The notes below the pieces were generated by a model that was given only the letters and a program-made list of their open reading frames with translations, was not told the DNA's origin and did no database searches. This document shows positions 28,798 to 36,728 of a stretch of 64,000 nt of DNA, one piece after another. The translations under genes and the position numbers were made by a program. This DNA is from Ruminococcus flavefaciens (GTDB taxonomy: Bacteria > Bacillota > Clostridia > Oscillospirales > Ruminococcaceae), in the NCBI GenBank assembly GCA_023662725.1, contig JAMPIL010000001.1, positions 250,231 through 314,230 of the forward strand, in the 5' to 3' direction. How positions within the stretch are numbered: position 1 is the stretch's first letter; every line of letters begins with the position of its first letter.

Positions 28798-28875
28798 ATG
28801 ACTATAATGGAATTACTAACATTACTTATGCTTGTAGTTGCAATCATAAATCTCAGCAATAATAAAAAGAAATAA
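28798..28875 (+). CDS. 25-residue hydrophobic peptide, likely type I toxin
   Basis: The product MTIMELLTLLMLVVAIINLS ends with NNKKK: a single membrane helix followed by a basic tail, the form of holin-like and Fst/TxpA-class type I toxins of Firmicutes. It is too short for ordinary gene callers. It has a strong GGGGGAG ribosome binding site 6 bases before ATG, its own consensus promoter, and a convergent consensus promoter on the opposite strand 160 bases away. Such peptides insert in the cell membrane and stop growth when free of their antisense RNA. Function is inferred from architecture; no family was confirmed. Confidence 0.7.
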   Translation: MTIMELLTLLMLVVAIINLSNNKKK

Positions 28876-28952
28876 CCGCCCTCCCACCACGGATAACGGT
28901 TATTTCACATAACATTTCTGAGGGAGAACCGCTTATCGCAGTATCCTCTTGT
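28860..28952 (-). ncRNA. Putative antisense antitoxin RNA
   Basis: A perfect promoter on the minus strand (28987-28959) should start RNA near 28952. A hairpin AAATAACCG/CGGTTATTT (28905-28870) followed on this strand by CTTTTTATTATT would end it near 28858, giving about 95 bases complementary to the 3' part of the toxin message, including its last codons. The exact ends are inferred. Confidence 0.65.
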
Positions 28953-28958
28953 ATTTAT

Positions 28959-28987
28959 ATTATAACACATTAAAATTTCTATGTCAA
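28959..28987 (-). promoter_or_regulatory. Promoter of the antisense RNA
   Basis: On the minus strand TTGACA (28987-28982), 17 bases, TATAAT (28964-28959): perfect consensus, with no minus-strand ORF behind it. Confidence 0.85.
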
Positions 28988-29049
28988 GCGCAGTATTTGC
29001 GTTTTGATTCTAAACAGAAATATTTTTCTATAAAAATCCAAAAAATCAC

Positions 29050-29078
29050 TTGACAAGCCTGAATAGATATGGTATAAT
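29050..29078 (+). promoter_or_regulatory. Promoter of rplJ-rplL
   Basis: TTGACA (29050-29055), 17 bases, TATAAT (29073-29078): perfect consensus. Confidence 0.88.
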
Positions 29079-29085
29079 GATAAAG

Positions 29086-29226
29086 CTGTGAACTTAACAG
29101 CGAATTATATCGTATTCTAAAGACAGTTGGCCGGAATTTTTTCCGTAAGTCCCACCGAGGAATAGCAATTGATTCATTACGAATTATCTTTGTCCTTTCC
29201 CGTACTGTCGGAAAAGGGCATTTTTT
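29086..29226 (+). ncRNA. L10 leader with intrinsic terminator
   Basis: The region between the promoter and rplJ carries AAAGACAG...GG and CCCACCGAGG elements in the position of the ribosomal protein L10 leader, the autoregulatory binding site of the L10-L12 complex. It is followed by a CCTTTCCCG/CGGAAAAGG hairpin (29194-29215) and TTTTTT, an attenuator. Identification rests on position and short motifs; a covariance search would settle it. Confidence 0.75.
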
Positions 29227-29300
29227 GTGTTCACGCTTTCGGCGGATATGAACACATTGCTTTCGGATACGATGATATTTTATTCGGAGGTGAATACACA

Positions 29301-29813
29301 ATGCCAAGCAATGCTGTACTCGAAGCAAAGAAGGCTAAGGTAGAACAGCTTACAGACCTCATCAAGGCTTCCGTTTCAGGCGTTCTCGTTGATTATAAGG
29401 GAATTACTGTTGAAGAAGATACTAAGCTCAGAAAAGAGCTCCGTGAGGCTAACGTTAACTACTTCGTAGAAAAGAATACTCTTCTTCTCCGTGCTTTCAA
29501 GAACTGCGGTATCGAGGGTTTTGAAGAAGCTCTTAACGGAACAACAGCTATCGCTCTTTCAAACGACGATCAGACTGCTCCTGCAAGAATTCTTGGTAAG
29601 TTTGCTGAAAAGGCTGGCGAAGAGAAGTTCAATCTCAAGGCTGGTTATGTTGAAGGCGAAATTTACGATCAGGCAGGCGTTACTGCTCTTTCAAAGATTC
29701 CTTCAAAGGATGTTCTTCTCGCTCAGCTCGTTGGTTCCCTTCAGGGTCCCCTTCAGAAGCTCGCTGCAACCCTTCAGGCTGTTGCAGACAAGAAATCAGA
29801 AGAAGCTGCCTGA
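29301..29813 (+). CDS. rplJ: Ribosomal protein uL10
   Basis: The 170-residue protein forms the base of the ribosomal stalk, binding 23S rRNA and the L7/L12 dimers. Typical segments are LVDYKGITVEEDTKLRKELR, the NTLLLRAF turn and a C-terminal Ala-rich helix (KKLAATLQAV region: LQKLAATLQAVADKK) that holds L12. CGGAGGTG lies 9 bases before ATG. It is co-transcribed with rplL and controlled by the leader upstream. rplK and rplA, often upstream, are not within this window. Confidence 0.96.
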   Translation: MPSNAVLEAKKAKVEQLTDLIKASVSGVLVDYKGITVEEDTKLRKELREANVNYFVEKNTLLLRAFKNCGIEGFEEALNGTTAIALSNDDQTAPARILGKFAEKAGEEKFNLKAGYVEGEIYDQAGVTALSKIPSKDVLLAQLVGSLQGPLQKLAATLQAVADKKSEEAA

Positions 29814-29900
29814 TTTCATTCGTTTTAACAGGATTTCTAAATCCGCAGCTTAATTAAACTCAGCCGAAACGGCAAAAATATTATAAAGGAGAAAATTATC

Positions 29901-30272
29901 ATGGCTTCAGAGAAAATTACAAAATTTGTTGAAGATATCAAGACTCTTTCCGTTCTTGAGCTTTCCGAGCTCGTAGACGCAATTCAGGAGGAATTCGGTG
30001 TAACAGCAATGGTTGCTGCTGCTCCTGCTGCTGGTGCTGCTGGCGCTGGCGAAGCTGCTAAGACAGAATTCGACGTAGTTCTTGCTTCATTTGGTGACGC
30101 TAAGATGGCTGTTATCAAGGTTGCTAAGGAAGTTCTCGGTCTTGGTCTTAAGGAAGCTAAGGAAGTAGTTGAGTCTGCTCCTAAGGCTATCAAGGAAGGC
30201 GTTTCCGAGGCAGAAGCTAACGAGCTTAAGGAAAAGTTCGAAGCTGCTGGCGCTACAATCGAAATCAAGTAA
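29901..30272 (+). CDS. rplL: Ribosomal protein bL12 (L7/L12)
   Basis: The 123-residue stalk protein has the N-terminal dimerisation helices ([19 protein letters not shown]), an Ala/Gly hinge and the C-terminal factor-binding domain with [24 protein letters not shown]. It recruits translation GTPases to the ribosome. AAGGAG precedes ATG by 11 bases. The gene is rich in the GCT, GTT and AAG codons favoured in highly expressed genes of this window. A strong terminator follows. Confidence 0.97.
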   Translation: MASEKITKFVEDIKTLSVLELSELVDAIQEEFGVTAMVAAAPAAGAAGAGEAAKTEFDVVLASFGDAKMAVIKVAKEVLGLGLKEAKEVVESAPKAIKEGVSEAEANELKEKFEAAGATIEIK

Positions 30273-30294
30273 TTTTATTACTCAGATTACATTT

Positions 30295-30330
30295 AAACTG
30301 CTGCACTTTTATGTGCGGCAGTTTTTCTTT
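30295..30330 (+). terminator. Terminator of rplJ-rplL
   Basis: AAACTGCTGCAC and GTGCGGCAGTTT pair (one mismatch) around TTTTAT and are followed by TTCTTTTT. Confidence 0.9.
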
Positions 30331-30384
30331 TTGCATATATGATTGTGATTTTGCTTTCTTTTATCTATTGTTAAAGATTTGTTA

Positions 30385-30428
30385 ATTCTATGGGTTTCAA
30401 AAGGGCTAATTCCCACAGTGTCCCCTTT
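30385..30428 (-). repeat. Remnant of the four-hairpin repeat
   Basis: TTAATTCTATGGGTTTCAAA followed by AGGGC...CCCTTT matches the flank after the long stem and the second hairpin of the family in minus orientation; the long stem is lost. It lies upstream of the thrS promoter. Confidence 0.5.
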
Positions 30429-30441
30429 ATGAAAAAAATCC

Positions 30442-30470
30442 TTGACAAATAATAAAAAGTGTGATAAGAT
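30442..30470 (+). promoter_or_regulatory. Promoter of thrS
   Basis: TTGACA (30442-30447), 17 bases, TAAGAT (30465-30470). Confidence 0.8.
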
Positions 30471-30476
30471 GTAAAT

Positions 30477-30724
30477 GTAATAGCTTAAATCTATGATGAG
30501 GAAGGCAAATTCCGGAAGGTCATTACAGAGAGCAGTCGATTGGTGGAAAGGCTGCATGATGGGGAATGATGCACACCGCCTCTGAGTGCGTTTAATACAC
30601 GCCGGCTGCTCCCGTTAACGAGCCAATGAGATACGGAATTTTGTGTTATTCCGTGTGAATCAGGGTGGAATCACGGTTTATTATCGTCCCTTGTGTCTAA
30701 TTATAGGCATATGGGACTTTTTTA
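30477..30724 (+). ncRNA. T-box leader of thrS
   Basis: A 250-base leader with the expected order: AG-box-like GAGAG and GGTGGAAAGGCTGC in stem I, a specifier region where ACC (Thr) occurs in GCACACCGCC, the T-box itself AGGGTGGAATCACGG (30662-30676), and an intrinsic terminator GTCCC...GGGAC with TTTTTT (30686-30724). Uncharged tRNA-Thr would stabilise the antiterminator and allow thrS transcription. The precise specifier codon is inferred. Confidence 0.88.
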
Positions 30725-30750
30725 TTTTATGCGAAAAGGAGAATATTATC

Positions 30751-32697
30751 ATGATCAAACTAACATTAAAGGACGGCAGTATTCGTGAGATCGAATCCGC
30801 AATGCCGGCTTCCGAAATCATCAAGGGCATCGGTATGGGACTTTACAAGGCTTCATGCTGCGTTAAGATCAACGGCGAGGTCAAGGATCTCCGAACCGTT
30901 GTTGACAGCGACTGCGAATTCGAGGTTTGTACATTCGATTCTATCGACGGTAAAAAGACTTTCTGGCATACGGCTTCCCATATTCTCGCACAGGCTGTAA
31001 AACGACTCTATCCGCAGGCTAAGCTTGCTATCGGTCCGGCTATCGACAACGGATTCTACTACGATTTCGACCTTGAAAAGCCGTTCGCTCAGGATGAGCT
31101 TGAAAAAATCGAGGCTGAAATGAAGAAGGTCGTTAAGGAAGGTCTGCCGCTTGAGCAGTTTGAGCTTTCTCCGGAAGAAGCTATTGCCAAGCTTAAAGAA
31201 ATTGACGAGCCTTACAAGGTTGAGCTTTGTGAGGAACACGTCGGAAAGGGCGAGCCTATTTCATTCTATAAGCAGGGCGAATTTGTTGACCTCTGTGCCG
31301 GTCCTCACCTTATGACGACTGCTCCGGTCAAGGCATTCAAGCTTCTTTCGTGTACAGGCGCATACTGGAGAGGTTCTGAGAAGAACAAGATGCTCTCCCG
31401 TGTTTACGCAACGGCTTATCCGAAAGCTGCTGAGCTTGAAGCCGATATCAAGCAGCGTGAGGAAGCTAAAATGCGTGACCACAATAAGCTTGGACGTGAG
31501 CTTGAATATTTCACAACCGTTGATTGTATCGGTCAGGGACTTCCTGTAATGCTCCCGAAGGGCGCAAGAACTATTCAGCTTCTTCAGCGCTGGGTTGAGG
31601 ATGAGGAGCAGAAGAGAGGATATCTTCTTACAAAAACTCCGCTTATGGCAAAGAGAGAGCTTTACAAGATTTCAGGTCACTGGGATCACTATCTTGACGG
31701 TATGTTTATACTTGGCGATCCTCATGATGAAACAAAGGAATGCTTTGCGCTCCGTCCGATGACCTGTCCGTTTCAGTATCAGGTTTTCCTGAACAGACAG
31801 CGTTCTTATCGTGATCTTCCCATGAGACTGGGCGAAACTTCAACTTTGTTCAGAAATGAGGACAGCGGTGAGATGCACGGTCTTATCCGTGTTCGTCAGT
31901 TTACTATTTCGGAGGGACATATCGTACTTCGTCCTGAACAGCTTGAAGAAGAATTCAAAAACTGTCTTGAACTTGCAAAGTATATGCTTGAAACAGTCGG
32001 TCTTGCCGAGGATGTATCATATCGTTTCTCACAGTGGGATCCTGAAAATCCTAAGAATAAATACGAGGGTACTGCCGAGCAGTGGGAAGAGGCTCAGGGA
32101 CTTATGAAGAAGATACTCGATCACCTTGAACTCGATTATACTGTCGGTATTGATGAAGCCGCATTCTATGGTCCGAAACTGGATATTCAGATCAAAAACG
32201 TTTTCGGCAAGGAAGATACGCTGATTACGCTTCAGATAGATATGCTTCTTGCTGAAAAGTTCGGCATGGAGTATGTTGATGTTGACGGTTCAAAGAGACG
32301 TCCGTATATAATTCACAGAACATCGCTTGGATGTTATGAAAGAACTCTTGCCCTGCTCATTGAAAAGTATGCCGGAGCTCTTCCGCTTTGGCTTGCTCCG
32401 GAACAGGTAAGAATAATTCCTGTTGCAGACCGTCATCTTGATTATAGCAGAGAGGTTCTTGCAAAGCTTGAAGCTGCCGGAATCAGAGCTTCTATCGACG
32501 ACAGAGCAGAGAAGGTTGGCTGGAAGATACGCAGCGCAACAGTTGAAAAGCTTCCGATAATGCTTACTATCGGCGACAAAGAGGTTGAAGAGGGAACAGT
32601 TTCGGTACGTTCGAGAAGAGAGGGCGACCTCGGTTCGATGACTCAGGCTGATCTGCTTGTAAAACTTATCGGCGATATTGCGAAAAAGGTAAGATAA
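30751..32697 (+). CDS. thrS: Threonyl-tRNA synthetase
   Basis: The 648-residue class II enzyme charges tRNA-Thr. Domains: TGS (1-62), editing domain (about 63-225, with HTASHILAQAVKRLYPQAK and the zinc-binding-like EDIT residues GKGEPI, CAGPHL), catalytic core (motif 2 MRLGETSTLFRNEDSG-type residues, the zinc ligand Cys in RPMTCPFQ, motif 3 GCYERTLALLIE) and anticodon-binding domain (about 540-648). The ATG at 30751 follows AAAAGGAG and starts after the T-box, so the longer upstream frame is rejected. Regulated by the T-box leader. Confidence 0.96.
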   Translation: MIKLTLKDGSIREIESAMPASEIIKGIGMGLYKASCCVKINGEVKDLRTVVDSDCEFEVCTFDSIDGKKTFWHTASHILAQAVKRLYPQAKLAIGPAIDNGFYYDFDLEKPFAQDELEKIEAEMKKVVKEGLPLEQFELSPEEAIAKLKEIDEPYKVELCEEHVGKGEPISFYKQGEFVDLCAGPHLMTTAPVKAFKLLSCTGAYWRGSEKNKMLSRVYATAYPKAAELEADIKQREEAKMRDHNKLGRELEYFTTVDCIGQGLPVMLPKGARTIQLLQRWVEDEEQKRGYLLTKTPLMAKRELYKISGHWDHYLDGMFILGDPHDETKECFALRPMTCPFQYQVFLNRQRSYRDLPMRLGETSTLFRNEDSGEMHGLIRVRQFTISEGHIVLRPEQLEEEFKNCLELAKYMLETVGLAEDVSYRFSQWDPENPKNKYEGTAEQWEEAQGLMKKILDHLELDYTVGIDEAAFYGPKLDIQIKNVFGKEDTLITLQIDMLLAEKFGMEYVDVDGSKRRPYIIHRTSLGCYERTLALLIEKYAGALPLWLAPEQVRIIPVADRHLDYSREVLAKLEAAGIRASIDDRAEKVGWKIRSATVEKLPIMLTIGDKEVEEGTVSVRSRREGDLGSMTQADLLVKLIGDIAKKVR

Positions 32698-32704
32698 ATG
32701 AAAG

Positions 32705-32738
32705 TTTGCGGAGATATTTCGTCTCCGCAAATTTTTTC
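32705..32738 (+). terminator. Terminator of thrS
   Basis: TTTGCGGAGA and TCTCCGCAAA form a 10-bp stem around TATTTCG, followed by TTTTTT. Confidence 0.92.
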
Positions 32739-33015
32739 TTGTAATTTAAGAGATAATGTGGTAAAATTAAGTTGCAGTAAATTTATGTGGCAATAATTGT
32801 GCAGGTGGATTTTGACGCAGATATAAGTAGGTAACGCCTTCAGTGAGGATTTCGCAGTCTGCGGACTGCGGCCCAAGGACCGCTGTCCCCTGGACTCCTG
32901 CAAGTCTTTTAAAAAGCTTGACCGAAATTTTCATAATTGTTGTTGCATTTCAGAAACTCAAATAACTTTTTTAACATATAATAATCCGTAATCCACATCA
33001 CAAAGGAGCAATTTC
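32739..33015. other. Non-coding gap with a degenerate GC-rich repeat
   Basis: No ORF is supported. A CGCAGTCTGCGGACTGCG dyad followed by GCGGCCCAAGGACCGC (32851-32885) forms two small hairpins in otherwise AT-rich DNA. A TATAAT lies at about 32978 and AAGGAG precedes the next gene. Confidence 0.4.
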
Positions 33016-33936
33016 ATGAACATTGAAGTTACAAGAATCAACAGCGGAATAAGAAAATCTCCGCATGAATATATTAAATCCGTAAATGAAGACTACCTTT
33101 TCAGACTGGGCAAAATCGCCGACGACATTGTAGCGAGCCGTGATGAAAAGCCTGTAATTCTTCTCGCAGGGCCTTCCGGTTCAGGAAAAACCACAACCGC
33201 TATGATGCTTGGGGAAATGCTTGAAGAACGTGGAAGCAGAACTCATACTCTTTCTATGGACAATTATTTCTGTTCTCTTACGGAAGAGGAAAAAAGTCTC
33301 TCCGTTCTCGGAAAAATCGACCTTGAATCGCCTCTTCGTGTAGATAAGGAATTTCTCAATCGTCAGATAGAGGAGATAAGTTCCTGCAAAGAAATCGAGC
33401 TTCCGAAATATAATTTCAAAACCTCTTCAAGAGAAAGTTCGGGACGTAAATTTGTCCGTCAGTGCGGTGAGCTGGTTATTTTCGAGGGTATCCATGCTCT
33501 TAATCCGGACGTTATAACAGTGCCCGACAGTAAGATCTGCAAGATATATGTCAGCGTCAGAACTCGTGTGACCGATGGGAACGTCATTCTTCATCCATCG
33601 AGAATTCGTTTGCTCCGCCGCATGATACGTGACCGAAAGTTCCGTCAGCGTTCGCTTATGGAGACTATGAATATGTTCCGCAGCGTTGAAAACGGCGAAA
33701 ATAAGTATATTATGCCGTACAAAGACCGCTCGGATTATGATGTTGATACTTTTATGTCTTACGAGCTCAACGTTTACCGTAGTTCGCTTATTGACGAGCT
33801 GCATGAAATGAGTGAGATTCCTGAAATTGCGGAAACGCTTGAAATTCTCGAAGCTCTTGAACCGCTCGACGCTACGGAAATCCCCTCGGATTCGCTTATT
33901 TGCGAGTTTATCGGCAACGGACAGTTTAAATATTAA
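33016..33936 (+). CDS. Uridine kinase-like nucleoside kinase
   Basis: The 306-residue protein has a P-loop (LLAGPSGSGKTTTA, about 50-63) and the PRK/uridine-kinase segments SMDNYF, FDLESPLRVD-type (IDLESPLRVD) and YNFKTSSRE, plus the IFEGIHAL strand. These match the uridine kinase family that phosphorylates uridine or cytidine, though clostridial homologues with this N-terminal extension are poorly characterised. The C-terminal 40 residues are Glu/Leu-rich (ETLEILEALEPLD). It appears to be monocistronic. A phosphoribulokinase role is unlikely in this setting. Confidence 0.75.
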   Translation: MNIEVTRINSGIRKSPHEYIKSVNEDYLFRLGKIADDIVASRDEKPVILLAGPSGSGKTTTAMMLGEMLEERGSRTHTLSMDNYFCSLTEEEKSLSVLGKIDLESPLRVDKEFLNRQIEEISSCKEIELPKYNFKTSSRESSGRKFVRQCGELVIFEGIHALNPDVITVPDSKICKIYVSVRTRVTDGNVILHPSRIRLLRRMIRDRKFRQRSLMETMNMFRSVENGENKYIMPYKDRSDYDVDTFMSYELNVYRSSLIDELHEMSEIPEIAETLEILEALEPLDATEIPSDSLICEFIGNGQFKY

Positions 33937-34027
33937 TACGATCCATTCTTTGACAGATCGGGGAATCACTCCGCAGCAAAGCGTTTTGAGCAGACGATTC
34001 TCCTTTTCATCTATATAGCAGGAAAAC

Positions 34028-34055
34028 AAAAAGGACGCAAATTGCGTCCTTTTTA
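34028..34055. terminator. Bidirectional terminator between the kinase and recR
   Basis: AAAAAGGACGCAA and TTGCGTCCTTTTT form a nearly perfect 13-bp hairpin with A and T runs on both sides. It overlaps the recR stop codon. Confidence 0.88.
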
Positions 34056-34655
34056 CATATCATTTCTGTTTTCAAGAGCTTTATAAAGCGTAACTTCATC
34101 GGCGTATTCAAGAATTCCTCCGACAGGAAGTCCGAAAGCGAGCCTTGTAACCTTTATACCCATAGGTTTAAGAAGTCCTGCAACATACATTGCGGTAGCA
34201 TCGCCTTCAACGGTCGGGTTTGTCGCCATGATTACCTCGGAAACGTTTCCGTCGGCGATTCTTGAAAGAAGTTCTTTGATTCTCAGTCTGTCGGGAGTGA
34301 TTCCGTCCATAGGCGAAAGGAGTCCGTGAAGAACGTGGTAAACTCCGTTATACTCTCTTGTACGCTCGAAAGCGGTAACGTCCTTGGGATTTTCGACAAC
34401 GCATATAACGCTTTTGTCACGCTCATCATCGCTGCATATCGGACAAAGTTCTCGTTCCGTCAGATTCTGACAGCACCTACAGCTATGAACGTTTTTCTTT
34501 GCGTCGATAAGCGCCTGGGCAAAATCTTCAACTGCTTCCGTTTCCATAGACATAACGTAATACGCAAGCCTTTGAGCCGATTTCATACCTATTCCAGGAA
34601 GAGAAGCAAATTTTTCCGCTAAAATCACAAGAGGAAGAGCATTATGGTCAGCCAT
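34053..34655 (-). CDS. recR: Recombination mediator RecR
   Basis: The 200-residue protein works with RecF and RecO to load RecA at single-strand gaps. It has the helix-hairpin-helix LPGIGMKSAQRLAYYV, the four-cysteine zinc finger (CRCC ... CPIC), and a Toprim domain (VICVVENPKDVTAFE, and EVIMATNPTVEGDATAMY). The start ATG lies 6 bases after the ybaB stop codon and has no strong ribosome binding site, so it should be translated by coupling. It is the last gene of the SRP RNA-TPR-dnaX-ybaB-recR group. Confidence 0.95.
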   Translation of the reverse strand: MADHNALPLVILAEKFASLPGIGMKSAQRLAYYVMSMETEAVEDFAQALIDAKKNVHSCRCCQNLTERELCPICSDDERDKSVICVVENPKDVTAFERTREYNGVYHVLHGLLSPMDGITPDRLRIKELLSRIADGNVSEVIMATNPTVEGDATAMYVAGLLKPMGIKVTRLAFGLPVGGILEYADEVTLYKALENRNDM

Positions 34656-34661
34656 TATTGA

Positions 34662-35009
34662 TTAAAACAGTCCGGGGAGAGAAACTCCGCCTGTGATCTT
34701 GCTCATTTCTTCTTCGGTAGTAGTTTCAACGTTGTTGATAGCCTCGTTTATTGCACTGATTATGAGATCTTGGAGCATATCGATATCCTCCGGATCAACG
34801 ACCTCCGGTTTGATAGAAAGAGACTTGATTGTCTTTTTGCCTGTTACAGTAACTTCAACTGCGCCGCCGCCTGCTGTTGCGGAAAACTCTCTCTCCTCGA
34901 TATCTTCCTGAAGTTCAGTGATCTGATCCTGCATTCTCTGAGCCTGTTTAATCATCTGATTCATATTCTGAGCGCCGCCGCCCATATTCTTAGGGATTCT
35001 TGCTTTCAT
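34662..35009 (-). CDS. ybaB: YbaB/EbfC family nucleoid-associated protein
   Basis: The 115-residue DNA-binding protein has the typical order: a Met/Gln-rich N-terminal helix (MNQMIKQAQRMQDQITELQ), a central beta sheet (EFSATAGGGAVEVTVTGKKTI), the LSIKPEVVDPEDIDMLQDLI helix and a Gly-rich tail. It forms dimers that bind DNA and often sits between dnaX and recR, as here. AAGGAGAA precedes the ATG. Confidence 0.93.
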   Translation of the reverse strand: MKARIPKNMGGGAQNMNQMIKQAQRMQDQITELQEDIEEREFSATAGGGAVEVTVTGKKTIKSLSIKPEVVDPEDIDMLQDLIISAINEAINNVETTTEEEMSKITGGVSLPGLF

Positions 35010-35094
35010 TTTTTAAATTCTCCTTAAAATTTTTATAGTTTATTGCAACTGCATTTCTCTCATCGTAAAGTTAAGAAAATGCAGAAATTCAGCA

Positions 35095-36705
35095 TTATTG
35101 ATTATTGTCCACAGCCGTTTCGATATTGCTGTCTATAGCCTTTTTGATAAGCTGTTCAGCCATACTCTTCTGCTGATCGACTGTTGTTGCGCATCTTGCC
35201 CTGATCACATATCGCTGACCGAGTATGCGGTAAATAACCTCCCCAAGGGAACGGGCATTGTCCTTTACTTTGAAAAGCGTAATGAAAAACCTGTTCTGCG
35301 AGGTTATAAACATATAATTTCCGGCAGTTGCGGCGAACGAACCGTCAAGGCTTCCGGCAACGGACGGATTCACATTTTTAAATTCCTCAAGAATCTCGTT
35401 CCACCTTGTGCAGGGGATAAGATCTTCGGGTTTAAGCTTTTTTATGTCGATATTAGGAGTAACTTCGGGTTCGCTGACGGGACTGTTTGCCGTAAGAATC
35501 TCCGGCTCTTCACGTTTTTTAACGGGCTGAGCTGTTCCGGCTGAAACGGAACTGATTTTATTCTCCAACTGTTTTATTTTATCATAAATTTCAGAATTGT
35601 CAATACCTTCGCTGATCTTTGCCTTTTTTCCGCAGAGCATTATAAGAGCCATTTCAAACTCGACACGCTTGTTCATTGCCCTTTGCATACGTTCACGGCA
35701 TTCCTGAAGAGCTGTCAGGCGATCCATTACGGTATCGAGGTCTGATTTTTCTGCAAGAGCCTTTAGTCTTTCAAGTTCGTCCGGCAGACAGATAATGAGG
35801 TTTTCCGCCGTTTCGGGAGAAGCTTTCAGAAGCATGATATTTCTTAGCTGAGAAATAAGTTCTTCGCACAGTCTTGTAAGGTCTTTGGACATATCGTAAA
35901 GAGTTCCTGTTATGGAAAGCGCAGTCGAGGCGTCGGAATCCGCAATTGCTTCAAGCAGATTGAAAAGGTGGTCTTTTCCGGCGATTCCGGCAGCCATTGA
36001 AACGGTTTCAGACGTAATTTCTTCGGAGCAGGCAGAACATTGGTCGAGCAGGGAAATTGCGTCACGCATTCCGCCGTCGGCAATTCTGGCTATGAGAGAA
36101 GCCGCATCGTCCGTCAGAGCGATTTTCTCTTGTTCCGCAATAAATTTCAGTCTTAAAGCGATATCTTCCGATTTGATACGTCGGAAATCGTATCTCTGGC
36201 ATCTGGAAGCGATAGTTGCCGGAACTTTATGAATTTCGGTCGTTGCAAGAATAAATTTAACGTAAGACGGAGGTTCTTCCATGATTTTCAGAAGAGCGTT
36301 AAATGCGCTCTGCGAGAGCATATGAACCTCGTCGATGATATAAACCTTGAATTTTCCTCTTTCCGGAGTATAAACCGCAGCATCGCGCAGATCACGGATA
36401 TCGTCAACACCGTTGTTGGACGCTGCGTCTATTTCGATGATATCGGTCAGAGCGCCGCTATCGGCATCACGGCATATGTCGCACTCCAGACAGGGGTTGC
36501 CGTTTTTCATGTTGCGGCAGTTTACAGCCTTGGCGAGAATTCTTGCGCAGGTAGTTTTTCCTGTTCCTCTTGAACCGGTAAACAGATATGCGTGTGCAGT
36601 TTTTTCGCTGATGATTTGATTTTTCAGCGTTTCGGTAGTCTGCTGCTGAGAGATAACATCGTCAAAGGTCATCGGTCTCCATTTTCGGTAAAGAGCCTTA
36701 TACAC
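35095..36705 (-). CDS. dnaX: DNA polymerase III subunit gamma/tau
   Basis: The 536-residue clamp-loader ATPase begins YKALYRKWRPMTFDDVISQQ, then Walker A GSRGTGKTTCARIL, the four-cysteine zinc site (CRNMKNGNPCLECDIC), Walker B VYIIDEVHML, and sensor ATTEIHKVP. The C-terminal tail (about 380-536) is the tau-like region that contacts polymerase. The start codon is GTG at 36705, 6 bases after AGGAGGTT. No programmed frameshift signal was recognised. The upstream gene is 23 bases away, and the group is likely one operon. Confidence 0.95.
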   Translation of the reverse strand: MYKALYRKWRPMTFDDVISQQQTTETLKNQIISEKTAHAYLFTGSRGTGKTTCARILAKAVNCRNMKNGNPCLECDICRDADSGALTDIIEIDAASNNGVDDIRDLRDAAVYTPERGKFKVYIIDEVHMLSQSAFNALLKIMEEPPSYVKFILATTEIHKVPATIASRCQRYDFRRIKSEDIALRLKFIAEQEKIALTDDAASLIARIADGGMRDAISLLDQCSACSEEITSETVSMAAGIAGKDHLFNLLEAIADSDASTALSITGTLYDMSKDLTRLCEELISQLRNIMLLKASPETAENLIICLPDELERLKALAEKSDLDTVMDRLTALQECRERMQRAMNKRVEFEMALIMLCGKKAKISEGIDNSEIYDKIKQLENKISSVSAGTAQPVKKREEPEILTANSPVSEPEVTPNIDIKKLKPEDLIPCTRWNEILEEFKNVNPSVAGSLDGSFAATAGNYMFITSQNRFFITLFKVKDNARSLGEVIYRILGQRYVIRARCATTVDQQKSMAEQLIKKAIDSNIETAVDNNQ

Positions 36706-36728
36706 AGGAATAACCTCCTTTTCAGAAA

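Larger units (their letters stand above)
28739..28947. repeat. Long-range inverted repeat enclosing the small toxin-like gene
   Basis: AGGATACTG (28739-28747) pairs with CAGTATCCT (28939-28947), and CGATAGGCGGTTCT (28755-28768) with AGAACCGCTTATCG (28925-28938, one mismatch). The sense RNA can therefore close its 5' end on its 3' end, and sense and antisense transcripts begin with similar sequences. Confidence 0.8.

Noticed and set aside
30643..30750. Upstream extension of the thrS frame
   Set aside because: It covers the T-box and its terminator; ATG 30751 has the proper ribosome binding site.
32851..32920. Possible tRNA or small RNA in the gap after thrS
   Set aside because: Hairpins are present but there is no cloverleaf, T-loop or A-box/B-box-like sequence, and no terminator.
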